The notes under the pieces were generated by a model. The model was not told the origin of the DNA and made no database searches. It worked only from the letters and a program-made list of their open reading frames with translations. DNA of 64,000 nt from Streptomyces sp. JB150 (GTDB lineage: Bacteria; Actinomycetota; Actinomycetes; Streptomycetales; Streptomycetaceae): assembly GCF_011193355.1 (NCBI RefSeq), contig NZ_CP049780.1, forward strand, positions 4,723,522 to 4,787,521, in the 5' to 3' direction. Below are positions 63,430-64,000 of this stretch, piece by piece (position 1 is the stretch's first letter; every line of letters begins with the position of its first letter). A program made the translations under genes and the position numbers.

Positions 63430-63526
63430 CGGCAGCCCCCCAGTACCCCCGCGGCCGGCCCCGATGGGAGCCCTGACCAGTGATCGTCACGGCCGGCCGC
63501 GGTGGCGGCACGATGTCACGAACCGT

Positions 63527-63552
63527 GGCCCCGCACAACGGCGTGCGGGGCC
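63527..63552. terminator. Terminator after pckG
   Basis: A perfect 10-bp stem, GGCCCCGCAC with GTGCGGGGCC, loop of six, between converging genes. Confidence 0.8.
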
Positions 63553-63580
63553 GTGCTGTCGCTGCCGCCACCGGCGCGCG

Positions 63581-64000
63581 TCAGCAGAGCGCGCCGAGCT
63601 GCCCGGCCGCCCGCTCGTACGCCGCCCGCACACCGGTCAGCTCGGGTCGGCCGCGCAGCGCGTGAGGAACGGGACGACGCGGTCATGGACCGGACCCCGC
63701 CAACCAGGCCTGCGGGGCAGCAGCCACCGCGCCAGCGCGACGAGTTCCGGCAACAGCCCCACGGCCGCCGGAGCCCCGCGCAGCGCCTGGAAGCGGTTGT
63801 TCAGCCGCCGGGTAACTCCCGCGCGTCGTGCGCCGTTTCGCCCTCGGTCTCGATCCGCTCGTCGTCGGCGACCGGCATGGGCACCATCGACGCCTGCAGG
63901 CTCGCCGCCGGCTGGACCGTGCCCGTGTGCGTGCCCCGCGTCAGCCACCGGGGGACTCGGTGAGCCGGTACGTACCCGACGGCAGACGCCAGGGCAGGAC
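63581..64000 (-). pseudogene. Frameshifted gene, incomplete at right edge
   Basis: A protein can be read on the minus strand only by changing frame about three times. From the edge: LPWRLPSGTYRLTES; then WLTRGTHTGTVQPAASLQAS and MVPMPVADDERIETEGETAH; then LNNRFQALRG, LLPELVALARWLLPRRPGW and DRVVPFLTRCAADP; and finally ELTGVRAAYERAAGQLGALC before the stop at 63581. The pieces have good protein character and the gene continues beyond the window. No family recognised. Confidence 0.6.

Overview
The window reads as chromosomal core DNA of a Streptomyces or a close relative. Base composition is very high GC with strong third-position GC bias. There are many GTG and TTG starts and many genes with a TAnnnT -10 box only 6-8 bases before the start codon, the leaderless arrangement. 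Mycothiol S-conjugate amidase, acyl-CoA carboxylase with an epsilon subunit, a class III adenylate cyclase, a hut gene and an LAXTG sortase substrate all fit. From memory the gene order resembles the S. coelicolor SCO4916-SCO4979 stretch; no database was searched. All coordinates come from reading the sequence, and most starts were chosen from ribosome sites, overlaps or -10 boxes.

Layout. 1-968 is repeat-rich non-coding DNA. 969-6973 holds a phosphohexomutase, purine nucleoside phosphorylase, a gamma-glutamylcyclotransferase-like protein, an LpdA-type flavoprotein and a DeoR regulator. 7396-15196 is a biotin-dependent carboxylase neighbourhood: alpha chain, epsilon chain, beta chain and biotin ligase, interleaved with Maf, a very small membrane protein and an SGNH hydrolase. 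15407-21726 holds adenylate cyclase, a repeat-rich membrane protein, a crotonase, a GGDEF protein and HutH, so two nucleotide second-messenger enzymes lie close together. 21781-30879 is mostly cell-envelope and secreted proteins: a lipoprotein, a sortase substrate, an L,D-transpeptidase, an FtsX/ATPase ABC pair and a large secreted subtilase. 31029-33198 is a divergent XRE regulator and zinc alcohol dehydrogenase.

33234-37043 is a small accessory segment of visibly different composition. It carries gene remnants, an anti-sigma-type ATPase, a TTA-containing XRE/TPR-like regulator and an orphan membrane protein. 37044-46357 holds MsrA, an M48 membrane protease flanked by two paralogous membrane proteins, MetB, a sigma-like protein with a small membrane partner, MarR and threonine ammonia-lyase. 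46442-52196 carries greA, DUF4307, mca, a small membrane gene and a DUF255 gene, an order I remember as also found in Mycobacterium tuberculosis (Rv1080c-Rv1084). A heavily frameshifted gene lies inside this run.

The most interesting unit is 52438-58938. Four genes are joined by 4-base start/stop overlaps: a cellulose-synthase-like GT2, a GT39-like membrane glycosyltransferase, a GT2-GtrA fusion and a secreted copper-radical oxidase with an excalibur-like tail. It looks like a self-contained system for building an envelope or extracellular glycan and oxidising it outside the cell. The window closes with a Mut7-C protein, TetR, hemolysin III, GTP-dependent PEP carboxykinase and another frameshifted gene that runs off the right edge.
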